Of a stretch of DNA of 64,000 nucleotides, positions 52,771 through 62,352 are shown in pieces. The notes below the pieces were generated by a model, which worked only from the letters and a program-made list of their open reading frames with translations, was not told where the DNA came from and ran no database searches. The DNA lies in assembly GCF_025264625.1 (NCBI RefSeq), contig NZ_CP093313.1:1426001-1490000 (forward strand), in the 5' to 3' direction. The stretch comes from Occallatibacter riparius. GTDB lineage: Bacteria; Acidobacteriota; Terriglobia; Terriglobales; Acidobacteriaceae. Made by a program: the position numbers and the translations under genes. Each line of letters starts with the position of its first letter. Positions within the stretch are counted from its first letter, which is position 1.

Positions 52771-53901
52771 ATGTCCCCATCCCTGATGCCCCATGCGGTC
52801 TGCTGGAGTCAGGATCAGAACCTTATCTGGACCATGGTGATCTCCAATGGGATCACCTTCCTGAGCTACTTCACCATTTGCCTGACGCTGTTTTACCTGG
52901 CGCGCAAGACTGGAAGAGTTGTGGCCCGCGACTGGGCTTTCTTCCTAGTCGGCTTCGCCATCTTCATCGTGGCCTGCGGCTCTACCCACCTCATGGAGGT
53001 GGTGACCACATGGATCCCGGTCTTCTGGATCGATGCCTGGACCAACATCATCACCGCCGTCTTCTCCGCCTATGTGGCCTTCGAGTTCACTCGCAAGGCA
53101 CCGGGTTTGGTTGTCGGGATCAACGACTATGCAGACCGCCTGAGCAATACTGAGACCGAGCGCGCGCGGATGGAACAGAGCCTCGTGGCCGCGCGGAAAC
53201 TCGACGAATGGAACAAGATGGCTGCCGTGGTCAGCCACGAGATCAATAATCCGCTCGCCGCCATCGGAAACCTCCTGTTCCTCATGCAGCTGAACCCAGA
53301 CCTTCCCGAAGGCGTGAATGGCATTGTGCAGCAGGCCACCGACGAAGTGAAGCGGATTGAGGCGCTTACTCGATCCACCCTTGGCTTTTTCCGCACCGCG
53401 AAAGATCCTGAGCCGGTTGATCTTGCCTCGTCCGCGGAAGCGGTGCGCTTCCTGCTCGGCCCCACCCTCCGCCAGCGCTCCGTCGAGATGGTGATCCAGG
53501 CGCACGGCGATTGCACCGTGAGCGCCTATGCAGTGGAGACGCGCCAAGTTCTTCTCAACCTGGTGCGGAACGCCGTTGAAGCTACGACGAAGAAGGGTGC
53601 AAAGGTTACAGTCGAGCTCGAAGGCAGACCCGACGACGTTCGGATAGAGGTCGTAGACGAAGGCGGCGGTATCGCCCCGGCAATAAAGGACACTCTGTTC
53701 CAATTCGGCGTAAGCACCAAGGGCGAGGGCGGCAATGGCATGGGGCTATGGCTCGTGAAGCAACTGGTCACCAAGCACGGCGGCACTATCGACGTCGATT
53801 CAGCCTCGGGACAGGGCGCCCGCTTCACGCTGATCTGGCCGCGGCGCATTCCCGAGAATCCGTCAAACGAAGAGCAGGTAACCGCCAGGGCCGGACAGTA
53901 G
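52771..53901 (+). CDS. Sensor histidine kinase with ethylene-receptor-like membrane domain
   Basis: The 376-residue protein has three N-terminal membrane helices (residues about 20-44, 55-77 and 86-106), then a short coiled linker, a HisKA helix with phospho-acceptor His156 in VVSHEINNPLAAIGN, and an HATPase_c domain with EGGNGMGLWLVKQL. The second helix, FIVACGSTHLMEVVTTW, matches the copper/ethylene-binding helix of ETR1-type receptors, with Cys69 and His73 at the Cu(I) ligand positions; Tyr33 and Ile36 also correspond. However, the Asp of ETR1 helix 1 is Asn26 here, and the Pro after Ile36 is Cys37. So ethylene may not be the ligand. No response regulator is adjacent. The kinase may sense ethylene, copper or another small molecule. 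Confidence 0.9.
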   Translation: MSPSLMPHAVCWSQDQNLIWTMVISNGITFLSYFTICLTLFYLARKTGRVVARDWAFFLVGFAIFIVACGSTHLMEVVTTWIPVFWIDAWTNIITAVFSAYVAFEFTRKAPGLVVGINDYADRLSNTETERARMEQSLVAARKLDEWNKMAAVVSHEINNPLAAIGNLLFLMQLNPDLPEGVNGIVQQATDEVKRIEALTRSTLGFFRTAKDPEPVDLASSAEAVRFLLGPTLRQRSVEMVIQAHGDCTVSAYAVETRQVLLNLVRNAVEATTKKGAKVTVELEGRPDDVRIEVVDEGGGIAPAIKDTLFQFGVSTKGEGGNGMGLWLVKQLVTKHGGTIDVDSASGQGARFTLIWPRRIPENPSNEEQVTARAGQ

Positions 53902-53902
53902 G

Positions 53903-54688
53903 CTAGGTGAGTGCCCGATCCAGGTGCACATAGCCGCCATCCACGATCAGATGCTGACCCGTCGTGTGAGCGGACTGCGTTGGCGAAAGCAGAAACACCG
54001 TCGCAGCAGCGATCTCTGAAGACAAGGTCATCCTCTTACCCAGCGGAATCTTGCTCGTGATCTCCCGCAGCTTTGCATCCGGGTCGCCCAGCGTCTTGAG
54101 CCATCTCTCATAGAGAGGCGTCATCACTTCCGCGGGCAGAACGGCGTTGACCCTGATGTTGAACAGCAAAAGCTCGGCGGCCCATTCCCGCGTGAGCGCA
54201 AGCTGCGCGCCCTTGCTGGCGGCATAGCCTGAGGTGTTCCCCTGCCCGGTAAGTGCCACCTTCGAACTGATGTTCACGATGGCCCCCTGCGAGCGCTTCA
54301 ACGCGGGCAGCGCGTAGTGAGCTAGCGCATAATAGTGGATCAGGTTCTTCTGCAGGCTTTCCTGGAACCGCTCCACGGAGCCAGATGCGAGCCCCACACC
54401 GTCATTCACGCCGGCGTTGTTGACCAGCCCGTAGATCTCGCCGAACTGCTGCTCGACCTCGGCGATCGCCTCCCGGCATCGATTAGCATCTTCGAGATGT
54501 GCCTCGATCAGAGTGCACGCCGATCCCGCCTGCTCCATCTCTGCCATGAAATGCTGAACATTTTCCGAGCGCCGGCTCAGCACCACTACGCGCGCGCCTT
54601 CAGCCAGGCACGCCCGCGAAATTCCCTCGCCAATGCCGGCGCCCCCCCCGGTGACGATGATGACTTTATCTTTCAGTCCCAGATTCAT
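53903..54688 (-). CDS. SDR family oxidoreductase, L-fucose dehydrogenase-like
   Basis: The 261-residue enzyme has the classical short-chain dehydrogenase signature: TGGGAGIGEG (cofactor loop), NNAGVND, catalytic Ser in VNISSKVALTGQG, and YAASK with Tyr and Lys. The TSGYAASKGAQLALTREWA and TTGQHLIVDGGYVHLDRAL blocks are typical of the L-fucose dehydrogenase group, which oxidises L-fucose to its lactone; specificity remains inferred. The ATG at 54688 was chosen over the TTG at 54703. An AbrB-type protein and an aldehyde dehydrogenase follow upstream on the same strand. Confidence 0.85.
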   Translation of the reverse strand: MNLGLKDKVIIVTGGGAGIGEGISRACLAEGARVVVLSRRSENVQHFMAEMEQAGSACTLIEAHLEDANRCREAIAEVEQQFGEIYGLVNNAGVNDGVGLASGSVERFQESLQKNLIHYYALAHYALPALKRSQGAIVNISSKVALTGQGNTSGYAASKGAQLALTREWAAELLLFNIRVNAVLPAEVMTPLYERWLKTLGDPDAKLREITSKIPLGKRMTLSSEIAAATVFLLSPTQSAHTTGQHLIVDGGYVHLDRALT

Positions 54689-54786
54689 GGATGCCCTGCC
54701 CAATCAATCTAATTTCTGTCCTGAGCCAGTGTAGTATGCGACGCGGTGGGCCAGCGACACCGCGGAATCACGAACACGGCGGGGAG

Positions 54787-55044
54787 CTACGGGAAATCGG
54801 CGAGGATCTCCGCTACCTGTTCGCTCGTCAGCGTGGGAGCATCTTCGCCAGCGCTGATCACCGGCATCCCGGTTACAGGATCAGAAACGATCTCGCACTC
54901 GAAACGTCCCGTACGACTCCGCGTGAGCACCACCCTGTCGTCTTCGACCGACGCGTCCAATTGGTCACCCGGTTTGATTGCAAGCTGTTTGCGAATCGCC
55001 GCGGGAATGACGACCCGGCCCCTGGTTGATAGCCGGATTTCCAT
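54787..55044 (-). CDS. AbrB/MazE/SpoVT-domain protein (antitoxin-like, no partner toxin seen)
   Basis: The 85-residue protein has a swapped-hairpin AbrB DNA-binding domain: STRGRVVIPAAIRKQLAIKPGDQLDASVEDDRVVL. The C-terminal half (ISAGEDAPTLTSEQVAEILADFP) resembles the toxin-binding tail of antitoxins paired with PIN toxins. No PIN, MazF or other toxin gene lies beside it, so it is either an orphan or a simple regulator of its neighbours. It sits 39 bases downstream of the aldehyde dehydrogenase stop and 98 bases upstream of the SDR start, on the same strand. Confidence 0.85.
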   Translation of the reverse strand: MEIRLSTRGRVVIPAAIRKQLAIKPGDQLDASVEDDRVVLTRSRTGRFECEIVSDPVTGMPVISAGEDAPTLTSEQVAEILADFP

Positions 55045-55083
55045 TTGCGGAATCCTCCGCCGTCTAGCGTGGAAGCAAAGTAG

Positions 55084-56529
55084 CTAATTCAATCCCGACA
55101 TCACCAGCATCCGCGGCTCGGTCATCTCCTGGATGGCCGAACGCACTCCTTCGCGCCCGATGCCCGAATCCTTCACGCCGCCATACGGCATTGGATCGAG
55201 CCGCCAGCTCGGCGTATCGCCGACAATCAGGCTGCCCACCTCGATCTCGCGAAACGCGGTGAGGATCCGTCCCGCATCGCGTGTCAGAAGGCCGGCCTGC
55301 AGTCCATAGCGCGAGTGGTTCACCTCCGCCAGCGCTTCCTCAAAATCGTCGTACGGTTCCACAACGACCACTGGCCCGAAAGCTTCCTCATCCCGCACCT
55401 TCATGGAGTGCTGCGTGCCCGTCAGAACCGTCGGCCTCACAACGGAACCATGGCGCTCGCCGCCCTCAACCAGCTTCGCTCCGCCGTCGACAGCCTCCTT
55501 GATCCAGGCCTCCACGCGCTCTGCCTCCGCAGGACGGATCAGAGGACCCACATCCGTGGCCTCATCCAGCGGATCACCCACCGCTAGCTTCTTCGCGCAA
55601 TCTACTAGCTTCCACAAGAATGTCTGGAACACCGTGCGCTGCACGAACACCCGCTGCACGCTGATGCACGACTGCCCCGCATGCCCGAACGCCGCATGCG
55701 CCGTACGCAGCGCCGCATCGTCCAGATCAGGCCAGTCGCCGTGCACAATCATTGCCGCGTTCGATCCAAGTTCCAGCAACACGCGCTTGCGGCCGGAATG
55801 CGCCTTCAACTCCCAACCCACCTTCGATGAGCCCGTAAATGTGACCAGCTTGATCCGGTCTTCCTTCTCGGCGAGCCACGCTGTATCGGCGTTCGACAGC
55901 GGCAGAACGGCGATTGCCTCTTGCGGCCAGCCGGCCTTCAGAATGATCTCGCCCAGCGCCAGCGCGGTAAACGGTGTCTGCGGCGCCGGCTTCAGAATGA
56001 ACGGACATCCCGCTGCGATCGCCGGCCCAACCTTATGCGCGGCCAGATTCAACGGAAAATTGCTCGGCGTGATTGCCAGTATCGGCCCCACCGGGAAGCG
56101 CTGCACCAGCCCCCAGCGACCTTCGTTGCCCTCCGTCAGATCCAGCGGAATGGTCTCGCCGCCCAACCGCGACGTCTCTTCAGCCGACGTCTTGAACGTG
56201 AGAATCGCGCGATCGACCTCGGCGCGCGCCAGGCGAATCGGCTTACCGGCCTCGGCCACGATAAGCTGTGCGAACCGCTCCTTCTGGTCGATCAGCGCGG
56301 CGGTCACATCTTCCAGGATCTCCTTGCGCTTCCAGCGGGGCAGGGCACGCGTACGCCGGATCGAAGCCACCGCGTGGTTCACGGCCTGGCGTGCGTCGCC
56401 GCGTGTAGCCTGTGTTACACGGCCTACCAGCCCCTGGTCCCACGGCGAACGAACCTCAAGTGTCTCGCCTTCGTTCCATTCTTTTCCGCATAGCAGAAAC
56501 CCCGTCTGCGTACCCGGTCGCATCTTCAT
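55084..56529 (-). CDS. Aldehyde dehydrogenase family protein
   Basis: The 481-residue enzyme has the ALDH fold with TPSNFPLNL and FTGSSKVGWELKA for cofactor binding, LELGSN with the general-base Glu, and GQSCISVQR with the catalytic Cys. LELGSN in place of the common LELGGN is seen in the lactaldehyde/glyceraldehyde-3-phosphate dehydrogenase-like subgroup. It oxidises an aldehyde to an acid or an acylated cofactor with NAD(P); substrate is unknown. With the fucose dehydrogenase-like SDR two genes away, deoxysugar breakdown (lactaldehyde oxidation) is a possible link. Confidence 0.92.
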   Translation of the reverse strand: MKMRPGTQTGFLLCGKEWNEGETLEVRSPWDQGLVGRVTQATRGDARQAVNHAVASIRRTRALPRWKRKEILEDVTAALIDQKERFAQLIVAEAGKPIRLARAEVDRAILTFKTSAEETSRLGGETIPLDLTEGNEGRWGLVQRFPVGPILAITPSNFPLNLAAHKVGPAIAAGCPFILKPAPQTPFTALALGEIILKAGWPQEAIAVLPLSNADTAWLAEKEDRIKLVTFTGSSKVGWELKAHSGRKRVLLELGSNAAMIVHGDWPDLDDAALRTAHAAFGHAGQSCISVQRVFVQRTVFQTFLWKLVDCAKKLAVGDPLDEATDVGPLIRPAEAERVEAWIKEAVDGGAKLVEGGERHGSVVRPTVLTGTQHSMKVRDEEAFGPVVVVEPYDDFEEALAEVNHSRYGLQAGLLTRDAGRILTAFREIEVGSLIVGDTPSWRLDPMPYGGVKDSGIGREGVRSAIQEMTEPRMLVMSGLN

Positions 56530-56619
56530 TTGCGTGCTCCCTTGTTTCGGCGCTACCCCTGATGTTACAGGGAAAGACCCGCGTCACCGGCATGGAAGAC
56601 GCCATCGTCGAGCCCCGAT

Positions 56620-58740
56620 CTACGCCCTGATCTGATATCGGAACCGTGCATCCTCGCCGCACCACATGATGTAGTTCGTGCCCCACGCATTGTTGTAAAG
56701 GCAGGAGTGAACGCCTTTGCCCAGATCCGGCTGCTCGTTCGAAAACAGAAGCGGCGTGCGCTCGCCCAGCGCCACCAGAGGCGCATCCAGAGTCATCACT
56801 TCAAATCGGCCGGCGCCCTCGCCATGAAAGAAGCTGGTGCTCAGCGCATGCATGTGGCGATTGCCCGATTCCACCACGTCGAACGGCGATACCATCTCGT
56901 CCGACTTATGCAGACTCCATCCCTTCTCATCGCGCACGTCGGGATTGAACGTCATCCACAACGCCTCCGGCATGCGCGTGGGCGGCTTCTGGAACCAGCT
57001 CGCCGTCACATGAATCACGGCCTCGGCCTTCGGCAGAACGAGCTCAACGTAAACCTTTCGTGGAAATGCCGCGCGCCCGGATTGAAACGCCGCTTCATCC
57101 TCAAATCGCGGCTGAATCAGGATGCGATGAGCGTCGGCCGTCTCTTCGATATGTACCGCGGCCGATGCCGGAAGCCATGTGCGGCTTTCAGCTCCGAACC
57201 TCTCGATATTCGGCTTGCCAAAATCCTTGTAAGCCCAATCCTCTGTCGTGGTCAGATAGCTCTTGATGAAGCGGTCGTAGTCGCCCTTCGACAACGTCTG
57301 GTACGCGAACAGGCCGATCGGCTTTTCATCGCTGGCCCACTCCCGTTCGGTCGTCTTAATGCGTAGCCGCGTAATGGCGCCCGTCTTGCCATCAATTCCC
57401 AGGATGAAGTGCGCAGTTTCAATCGCCTTTCCCGTCGCGTGCACCTGTACCGGAATTGTCGGCTCCGACGGCTTCATCGCATCAATAGCTTTCTGTGCCT
57501 CTGCGCGAAGCGCATCTGGTAGCGTTGCCACGCCGTCCAGCAGATCCTGCCGCTTCTCCTGCCAGCTAAACTGCACAACCTTGTAGTTCTTCGTGTTCAG
57601 CATGCGCTCGAGATCGGCCGGCCTGTAGTTGTCAAAATCAAGCCACGTCTTCGTATCTGTTCCCCACGTGTGCTCAACTTCCAGCAGCAAGCGACGGAGC
57701 AGCGCGACATCCGTCGCATCGCCCAATTGGAATTGACCCTTTGAAATCCAGCACTCGCGCAACCTTGCGATCTCCCGATAGCGCGTCACCTTGATCGGAT
57801 CGCTCGCCACGCCATAAATCCACGTATCGCCGATTTCGCTGGTCACCACCGGTAGCGCATCGCGATGTGGAGCAATGGCCTCCGCCATCTCCGACAAATT
57901 GCACGCAACAATCTCCGCGTTCGGATACTGCGCCGCCAGTTCCGCGTGTATCTCGGCGATCTCGGCAGCAGTGTGCGGCCCGCTGTTGTCGCCGCGCACG
58001 CGCGTGGCCAGCACCACATCCGATCCGGGCACGCGCGCCGTTCCGCTGTAATCCCAGTGGTACATCACCGGCAGGCTCGCGCCACCCGCCGATTTCCACA
58101 GAAACACCGGCGGCAACTTCGCCACCGTCGATCCGCCGTTCACCCCGATCTCCAGGAAGCCGACGCCATTCTTCGCGAGCGGCGCAATCAGCCCCCGCGT
58201 GTGCCCCGGTACATCTGTCATCTTTGCGCCGGTGGTGACTTTGCCGAAACGCTTGTCCAATGACTTCGAAAGCCCAAAGCTCCCTTCAATCAGCGACCTC
58301 CCCATCATCTCCGTCTGCCACGTGAACGGCAGCGCATGCCACGCGATATCGCCGCGCGCAATCGCTTCCTCCATCGTTTTGCGATCGGCCGTCGACGCCT
58401 GCTCCAGGTATTCGCAAACCAGCCATGATCCCGTGGTCCACACATACTGCCGCTTGCCGCCCTTGTTCACCTCGCTCGCAATCTTGATTGCCTGCGGAAA
58501 ATACTCGCTGAAGTAGCGCTTCACCACGTTGGCTTGCGTGTCGATGAACCCGGCGTCGAAGTGACACTTGAACATCACCAGCACGCGCTTCACGTCCGGC
58601 TCAGGCTTGGGTGCGGGGCGCATCATCGGCTTATCCGGCGGGCCCGCTTGTCCCCACAACGAATTCTGTGCACCCAGCAGCAAACCCGACCCCGCCGCTG
58701 CCATCGTCTTCGCAAATTCGCGGCGCCTCATCCAAACCAT
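56620..58740 (-). CDS. Secreted GH38-like protein (DUF5054 type), Tat signal
   Basis: The 706-residue protein begins with a twin-arginine signal (RRREFAKTMAAAGSG), implying export as a folded, perhaps metal-loaded enzyme. The N-terminal catalytic domain shows CHFDAGF and TDVPGHTRG, similar to the HxD metal site and the GHS-type loop of family 38 alpha-mannosidases. Later come EIGDTWIYG and EHTWGTDTK, and the C-terminal 300 residues are beta-rich. This matches DUF5054 proteins of unknown specificity. GGAGAA lies 6 bases before the ATG. The gene is probably for breakdown of mannose-rich or related polysaccharides. Confidence 0.82.
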   Translation of the reverse strand: MVWMRRREFAKTMAAAGSGLLLGAQNSLWGQAGPPDKPMMRPAPKPEPDVKRVLVMFKCHFDAGFIDTQANVVKRYFSEYFPQAIKIASEVNKGGKRQYVWTTGSWLVCEYLEQASTADRKTMEEAIARGDIAWHALPFTWQTEMMGRSLIEGSFGLSKSLDKRFGKVTTGAKMTDVPGHTRGLIAPLAKNGVGFLEIGVNGGSTVAKLPPVFLWKSAGGASLPVMYHWDYSGTARVPGSDVVLATRVRGDNSGPHTAAEIAEIHAELAAQYPNAEIVACNLSEMAEAIAPHRDALPVVTSEIGDTWIYGVASDPIKVTRYREIARLRECWISKGQFQLGDATDVALLRRLLLEVEHTWGTDTKTWLDFDNYRPADLERMLNTKNYKVVQFSWQEKRQDLLDGVATLPDALRAEAQKAIDAMKPSEPTIPVQVHATGKAIETAHFILGIDGKTGAITRLRIKTTEREWASDEKPIGLFAYQTLSKGDYDRFIKSYLTTTEDWAYKDFGKPNIERFGAESRTWLPASAAVHIEETADAHRILIQPRFEDEAAFQSGRAAFPRKVYVELVLPKAEAVIHVTASWFQKPPTRMPEALWMTFNPDVRDEKGWSLHKSDEMVSPFDVVESGNRHMHALSTSFFHGEGAGRFEVMTLDAPLVALGERTPLLFSNEQPDLGKGVHSCLYNNAWGTNYIMWCGEDARFRYQIRA

Positions 58741-58839
58741 GCGGAATTCTCCAATCCGCTCAGGAGTCTAACACCGCACACTTACTTCTGCGGCGTCAAC
58801 GCGTAGTCACGCATTGCCGGCGGACTATAGACTCCATTC

Positions 58840-59535
58840 ATGATCCACGACGGCCGCGCCCGAAAACTCCCCTTCGACCCCGACGAAGCCCTTGCGTATC
58901 TTCGCGACCGCGACCCGAAGCTCGGCACGCTCTTCGATCGCGTCGGCCCGTTCGGCCTGCGGCTCGACAAGTCGCCCTCGCCCTTCGAGTCTCTGCTCGA
59001 ATCTATCCTCTACCAGCAGCTTCACGGCAAAGCCGCCGCCACCATTCACCGCCGCGTGCGCGAGTTCTTTGGCGGCGATCCGTCTCCACAGGCTCTCATC
59101 GACACGCCCGACGAGCGCCTGCGCGGCTGCGGCGTCTCCGGCAACAAAATCAAGGCGATGAAAGACCTCGCCGCCAAGACAATCGACGGCACCGTGCCCT
59201 CGCATGCGGCGATCAAGAAGATGCCCGATGCCGACATCGTCGAACGCCTCACCGAAGTCCGTGGCATTGGCCCCTGGACCGTCGAGATGCTGCTCATCTT
59301 CCGCATGGGACGGCCTGACGTGCTGCCTGTGACCGACTACGGCGTGCGCAAGGGCTACGCTCTCACTTTCATGAGAATCCCGAAACACCGAGCCCTCGCC
59401 GCCGAGGATCTTCCCAAGCCCGACGTCGTCTTTAAGCGCGGTCAGCGCTGGAAGCCGTTTCGCTCCGTCGCTACCTGGTACTTGTGGCGCGCCTGCGACG
59501 TTGCCCAGTCCACTCCGCCTGCCGGAAGAGCCTAG
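58840..59535 (+). CDS. AlkA-type DNA-3-methyladenine glycosylase (HhH-GPD)
   Basis: The 231-residue protein has the HhH-GPD fold with SILYQQLHGKAAATIHRRV, a helix-hairpin-helix LTEVRGIGPWTVEMLLIF and the catalytic Asp in VLPVTDYGVR. It removes alkylated purines in base-excision repair. No iron-sulfur cluster is present, and no ada or ogt gene lies nearby. It is divergent from the DUF5054 gene and 57 bases before the GH57-like gene. Confidence 0.92.
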   Translation: MIHDGRARKLPFDPDEALAYLRDRDPKLGTLFDRVGPFGLRLDKSPSPFESLLESILYQQLHGKAAATIHRRVREFFGGDPSPQALIDTPDERLRGCGVSGNKIKAMKDLAAKTIDGTVPSHAAIKKMPDADIVERLTEVRGIGPWTVEMLLIFRMGRPDVLPVTDYGVRKGYALTFMRIPKHRALAAEDLPKPDVVFKRGQRWKPFRSVATWYLWRACDVAQSTPPAGRA

Positions 59536-59592
59536 AATAGAAAAACACCACCGCCGGGAAGATCCTTGAGGCCCCAGCGCGGAGACGCTCTT

Positions 59593-62076
59593 ATGCCCGC
59601 ACCCCGCCGCTTTGTCTGCATTCACGGCCACTTTTATCAGCCGCCCCGCGAGAACCCGTGGCTCGAAGCCGTGGAAACCCAGGACTCGGCCGCCCCCTAT
59701 CACGACTGGAACGAGCGCATCTGCGCCGAGTGTTATGCCACCAACGGCGCCGCGCGCATCGTCAATGTTAAGAACAAGATCACGCGCATCGTCAACAACT
59801 ACGCGCGCATCAGCTTCAATTTCGGTCCCACGCTCCTGAGCTGGCTGCAGGAAAATGCGCACCGCACTTACCGCATGATCCTCGACGGCGAGAAGCGCAG
59901 CCGCAAGAATTTCAAGGGCCACAGCTCTGCCATGGCACAGGGCTACAACCACATCATCATGCCGCTCGCCAATTTGCGCGATCGCATGACGCAGATCCGC
60001 TGGGGCATCGCCGACTACCAGTTCCACTACGGCATTCCGCCTGAAGGCATGTGGCTGGCCGAGACCGCAGCCGACACAGAAACGCTCGAACTGCTCGCCG
60101 CGCACGGCATCAAGTTCACCGTGCTCGCGCCGCACCAGTGCAAACGCATCCGCTCGCTCAAGACTACCGACAGCGAATGGACCGACACGCCGCACGCCTC
60201 CGTCGACACCACCCGCCCCTATCGCATCAGTTTCGATAACGGCCTCTCCATGGCTGTCTTCTTCTACGACGGACCCCGATCGCGCGCCATCGCCTTTGAA
60301 GGATTGCTCAACTCCGGTGAAAACTTCGCCGCGCGCCTGAAGGACGGATTCAAGGACACGCCCGATGCGCAGCTCGCGCACGTAGCCACAGACGGCGAAT
60401 CCTACGGCCATCATCACAGGCATGGCGAGATGGCCCTGGCCTATACGCTACGCCTCCTCGAAGAAGACAAGAACGTCAAACTCATCAACTACGGCAGCTT
60501 TCTCGCGCAGTTTCCGCCCGAGAATGAGTGCGAAATCGTCGACAACACCTCATGGAGTTGCGCGCACGGAATCGAGCGCTGGCGCTCCAACTGCGGCTGC
60601 AACGGCGGCAAGCCCGGTTGGACGCAGGAGTGGCGCACGCCTCTGCGCAAGGGCCTCGACGACTTGCGTGACGCGCTCATCCCCCTCACCGAGCGTGAAG
60701 GCAACAAGCTCTTCAATGATGTGTGGGCCGCGCGTGATGCCTACATCGGAGTAGTCCTCGATCGCACCGAAGAAACCGTCGAGCAGTTCCTGCGCGAGCA
60801 TCGCCACCATCGCCTCACCGCCGACGAACGCGTGCGCGCACTCGAGCTGATGGAAATGCAGCGCCACACGCAGCTCATGTACACAAGCTGTGCCTGGTTC
60901 TTCGACGACATCTCGGGCATCGAGACTGTGCAGATCATCGCCTATGCCGCGCGTGTGCTGCAGCTTGCACAATGCGTCTTCGGCAACGATGCGGCCGTCC
61001 TCGAATCCGCCTTTCTCGCCCATCTCGCCGAAGCAAAATCAAACGACGCGAACGCCGGCGACGGCGCGCAGCTCTATCACAAGAAAGTGGCATCCCTGCA
61101 GCTGGGCCTCGAACAAGTAGCTGCGCACTATGCGATCAGCTCCATCTTCTCGTCGTTTGCTGAAGAGACGGACCTCTACTGCTACAAGGTGCGCCGCGAC
61201 TCCTACGACATCCACACATCCGGCCGCGGACGCCTCGCCCTCGGCCGCGCCACCATCTCCAGCATCATTACCGGCGAACAAAAAAGCTTCAGCTTCGCCG
61301 TGCTCCACTTCGGCGACCAGAACATCACAGCCGCGGTCAAGCCCTACAGCAGTGCCGACGCAACAAGCTTTGAAGCCTTCAAGAAAGAGGTCGCCGAACA
61401 GGTTCTGCGCGCCGACTTCCCCGATGTGATTCGAATTCTCGACCGCTACTACGGCCACGTCGACTACTCGCTTACATCGCTGTTCACTGACGACCAGCGC
61501 CGCATCGTGCGCGTCATTCTCAATTCAACGCTCTGGGATATCGAAAAATCCCTCACCAGCATTTACGAAGATCACGCCAGCCTGCTGCACTATCTGTCGC
61601 AGGCCGGGCTGCCGAAACCTCCCGCACTTGCCCTGGCCGCAGGCTTCGCCGTCAACGCCGGACTGCGCCGCGCACTCGACGGCGATCCCATCGATCTCGC
61701 TCTGATGCGCTCGTATCTCAAACTTGCAAAGGCTGACGGCGTGCAGTTCGAAACCCCAACACTGTCCTATCTCGCCGATCAGCGCATGAAGCTGGCCATG
61801 GTCGAGCTGCAAATGTCCTCCGGCTCGCGCGAAATGCTCGACCGCGCTGTCACGCTCGTGCGCGCCCTCGTCGAATTGCCCTTCGAGCTGAATCTATGGC
61901 AGGCGCAGAACGTCTGGTACGAGATCATGCGCAGCTCCAGCTATGCCCTCACTTCGCTCGCCCCTGAAGACCGCCCGCTATGGGATCGCGATTTCGCCGA
62001 GCTCGGCCGCCTGCTTAACATCGACACCGCCGCCATCAAAGTCATCGACCTGTCCGTAGTCACCACCGGCGACTAA
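59593..62076 (+). CDS. GH57-family protein with DUF3536 domain
   Basis: The 827-residue protein has a GH57-type N-terminal half (FVCIHGHFYQPPREN, GIPPEGMWLAETAADTETLELL with the likely nucleophile Glu, and ATDGESYGHHHRHGEMAL with the likely acid Asp). The remaining half is DUF3536. GH57 enzymes act on alpha-glucans; members with DUF3536 are poorly characterised. The ATG at 59593 has GGAGA 8 bases upstream and starts the conserved N-terminus; a TTG at 59566 is less likely. No signal peptide is seen, so cytoplasmic glycogen or trehalose metabolism is possible. Confidence 0.9.
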   Translation: MPAPRRFVCIHGHFYQPPRENPWLEAVETQDSAAPYHDWNERICAECYATNGAARIVNVKNKITRIVNNYARISFNFGPTLLSWLQENAHRTYRMILDGEKRSRKNFKGHSSAMAQGYNHIIMPLANLRDRMTQIRWGIADYQFHYGIPPEGMWLAETAADTETLELLAAHGIKFTVLAPHQCKRIRSLKTTDSEWTDTPHASVDTTRPYRISFDNGLSMAVFFYDGPRSRAIAFEGLLNSGENFAARLKDGFKDTPDAQLAHVATDGESYGHHHRHGEMALAYTLRLLEEDKNVKLINYGSFLAQFPPENECEIVDNTSWSCAHGIERWRSNCGCNGGKPGWTQEWRTPLRKGLDDLRDALIPLTEREGNKLFNDVWAARDAYIGVVLDRTEETVEQFLREHRHHRLTADERVRALELMEMQRHTQLMYTSCAWFFDDISGIETVQIIAYAARVLQLAQCVFGNDAAVLESAFLAHLAEAKSNDANAGDGAQLYHKKVASLQLGLEQVAAHYAISSIFSSFAEETDLYCYKVRRDSYDIHTSGRGRLALGRATISSIITGEQKSFSFAVLHFGDQNITAAVKPYSSADATSFEAFKKEVAEQVLRADFPDVIRILDRYYGHVDYSLTSLFTDDQRRIVRVILNSTLWDIEKSLTSIYEDHASLLHYLSQAGLPKPPALALAAGFAVNAGLRRALDGDPIDLALMRSYLKLAKADGVQFETPTLSYLADQRMKLAMVELQMSSGSREMLDRAVTLVRALVELPFELNLWQAQNVWYEIMRSSSYALTSLAPEDRPLWDRDFAELGRLLNIDTAAIKVIDLSVVTTGD

Positions 62077-62352
62077 GTGCACTGCGACGCTGTTGCACTT
62101 GTCTTTTCGCTGTTGTACTTGTCTGCGCTTACACTCGAAGGCACTCTGCTGTTGCCGCTCCAAGCCGGCACAAAGGTGCCATCAGCTTTCCTTACACCGC
62201 ATAAGTATTTCTGCTTAGACACGGGTGCCATCACGCGCGAAACTCCAATCTTGACGAGATAAAAGCGCAGCCGTGGGCAGTGCTCGCGCATCTCATTCTC
62301 GCTATCTCTAATTGTTCCAACTCTCGGTTAGATAGTTCCCCAGGAGATCCAG

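Noticed and set aside
54787..55044. Complete toxin-antitoxin module
   Set aside because: Only the AbrB-type half is present; neighbours are metabolic enzymes.
58825..60423. Long minus-strand open frame (532 codons)
   Set aside because: It lies opposite the AlkA-type and GH57-like genes, both of which have full motifs; it is a high-G+C shadow.
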